A DNA stretch of 7,089 bases from an uncultured Methylococcaceae bacterium (GTDB lineage Bacteria; Pseudomonadota; Gammaproteobacteria; Methylococcales; Methylomonadaceae), in NCBI GenBank assembly GCA_903839795.1, contig CAIMDR010000395.1, forward strand, positions 1 through 7,089, read 5' to 3'. The translations under genes were made by a program, and so were the position numbers. Position 1 is the stretch's first letter. Each line of letters begins with the position of its first letter. Positions 6,391 to 7,089 of the stretch are shown piece by piece. Below the pieces are notes generated by a model, which saw nothing but the letters and a program-made list of their open reading frames with translations, searched no databases and was not told the origin of the DNA.

Positions 6391-6423
6391 AAAAATATTT
6401 AAAAACTTAATCGAGAAAAGTCC

Positions 6424-6885
6424 ATGAAGAAATCAATCCTGTTTGTTTCACTCCTGTTAAGCTCTACGCTAACTTTTGCGGCTGATCAGGCTGCCGCTGT
6501 CAGTCCGGTAGCGCCACCAACACCGACACCCGAGGTAGTTCCTGTTCCTGCGCCAGCTGCGGATGCAAAACCTAAAGAACCACTGGGGTTTTTTATTACC
6601 AGTGTCGGATTAGGCAAGGGTGCCGAACTGGGTGGCTTGGCGGGTGCTGACGCACACTGCCAAAAACTGGCACAAGCGGCGGGTAGCGTTAACAAGACTT
6701 GGCATGCTTACTTGAGCACCCAAGCCGTTGACGGTCAACCTGCGATTCATGCCCGCACCCGAATCGGATTTGGCCCTTGGCACAATGCCAAAGGCGCGGA
6801 AGTCGCCAAGAATGTTGAACATTTACATGGCGATAGCCTGGAAGCGGCAAGATTGCAGCAATTCTCATTATGGAAATTCTTGTAA
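6424..6885 (+). CDS. Secreted protein with proline-rich linker and truncated lectin/endostatin-fold-like domain
   Basis: A 153-residue exported protein. Residues 1-19 form a Sec signal peptide: MKKS, a hydrophobic core, and a probable cleavage after TFA. Residues 28-52 are a Pro/Ala/Val-rich linker. From about residue 55 comes FFITSVGLGKGAELGGLAGA (56-75), DAHCQKLA (76-83), TWHAYLST (92-99), RIGFGPWHNAKG (113-124) and NVEHLHGD (130-137). These fit a family of bacterial secreted proteins related to the C-type-lectin/endostatin fold (DUF1554-like). Homologues as I recall them continue for about 80-100 more residues with further cysteines; here the domain ends soon after residue 144 in an unrelated-looking tail, and one cysteine (C79) is left without a partner. 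It may be truncated or a short variant. The ATG follows a GAGAAAAG ribosome site and a sigma-54 promoter, so it is probably the target of the divergent activator. Its ligand is unknown. Confidence 0.7.
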   Translation: MKKSILFVSLLLSSTLTFAADQAAAVSPVAPPTPTPEVVPVPAPAADAKPKEPLGFFITSVGLGKGAELGGLAGADAHCQKLAQAAGSVNKTWHAYLSTQAVDGQPAIHARTRIGFGPWHNAKGAEVAKNVEHLHGDSLEAARLQQFSLWKFL

Positions 6886-7089
6886 ATCAAAAGGTTGTAA
6901 ATTTGACTTATTGGTAATGCTGTGAATCTTGATCATTTTTTAGTCAAATCGGCTATGATTGCGGTAAAAAATAGAAAAATGAAAAATTTATCATTCCCAT
7001 CATATTGATTTTATTGTACATTCCATAATTATTATTGCCGGCAAGATTGGGTAATAATTTAAGCAGAACAACGGCGATTACCGAGAAAA
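6886..7089. other. AT-rich tail of the window, no gene supported
   Basis: No continuation of the lectin-fold-like domain is recognisable in any frame. The palindrome TTGCCGGCAA lies at 7035-7044. The last bases, CCGAGAAAA, closely resemble the TCGAGAAAAG just ahead of the ATG at 6424, so another plus-strand gene may start immediately beyond the edge. No clear terminator follows the stop codon at 6885. Confidence 0.4.

Larger units (their letters stand above)
6002..6423. promoter_or_regulatory. Regulatory region between the sigma-54 activator and its probable target
   Basis: This 422-base gap has no gene. Near the activator gene are two inverted repeats: CCAAT-ATC-ATTGG (6037-6049) and TGGTT-N10-AACCA (6056-6075). 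They could be autoregulatory sites, although no good -35/-10 pair for the activator is visible. Further right are TTGCC-AG-GGCAA (6188-6199), an IHF-like AATCAACACATTT (6226-6238, one mismatch in the last base), and the -24/-12 promoter at 6375-6390. Enhancer site, bend site and sigma-54 promoter in this order is the usual arrangement, but only the promoter is a strong match. Confidence 0.6.

Overview
The window looks like chromosome from a gammaproteobacterium of moderately low GC. Its genes are glycogen synthase, a TauE/SafE permease, an EAL-fold protein, alanine dehydrogenase, a sigma-54 activator and a secreted lectin-fold-like protein. A methanotroph-type organism (Methylococcales) would fit, because such bacteria store glycogen and can assimilate ammonium through alanine dehydrogenase. 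That placement is inference only; no taxonomic marker gene is present.

Layout. On the minus strand at the left edge is the 5' part of glgA (1-641, running off the window), preceded on the same strand by a TauE/SafE-family permease (692-1501). An AT-rich gap (1502-1931) holds an intrinsic terminator on the plus strand with no recognisable plus-strand gene in front of it. A plus-strand gene (1932-2828) encodes an EAL-fold protein that has lost essentially every catalytic residue. Its downstream gap (2829-3638) holds a striking 42-bp tandem repeat array of about 7.7 units (3043-3367). The array runs straight into a terminator-like hairpin and a pair of inverted REP-like elements (3371-3481). Then comes alanine dehydrogenase (3639-4750), broken by a single missing base near 4419-4420. 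A long nested inverted repeat with a T-run (4792-4881) separates it from a convergent sigma-54 activator (4880-6001, minus). A 422-bp regulatory region follows, carrying a near-consensus -24/-12 promoter (6375-6390). That promoter faces a short secreted protein (6424-6885) whose lectin-fold-like domain appears cut off at its C-terminus.

How the parts may work together. The best candidate functional unit is the right end: a sensor-less sigma-54 activator, divergent from a sigma-54 promoter that drives an exported, proline-linked, lectin-fold-like protein. The most unusual DNA is the 42-bp array. Three of its unit junctions are perfect palindromes of different sequence, as if changed in compensation. 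One frame of the array reads as a leucine heptad repeat, yet it is interrupted by a stop codon in every complete unit that can be read through. The array lies between the EAL-like gene and a hairpin terminator, so it may be the 3' untranslated region of that transcript or part of a separate RNA.
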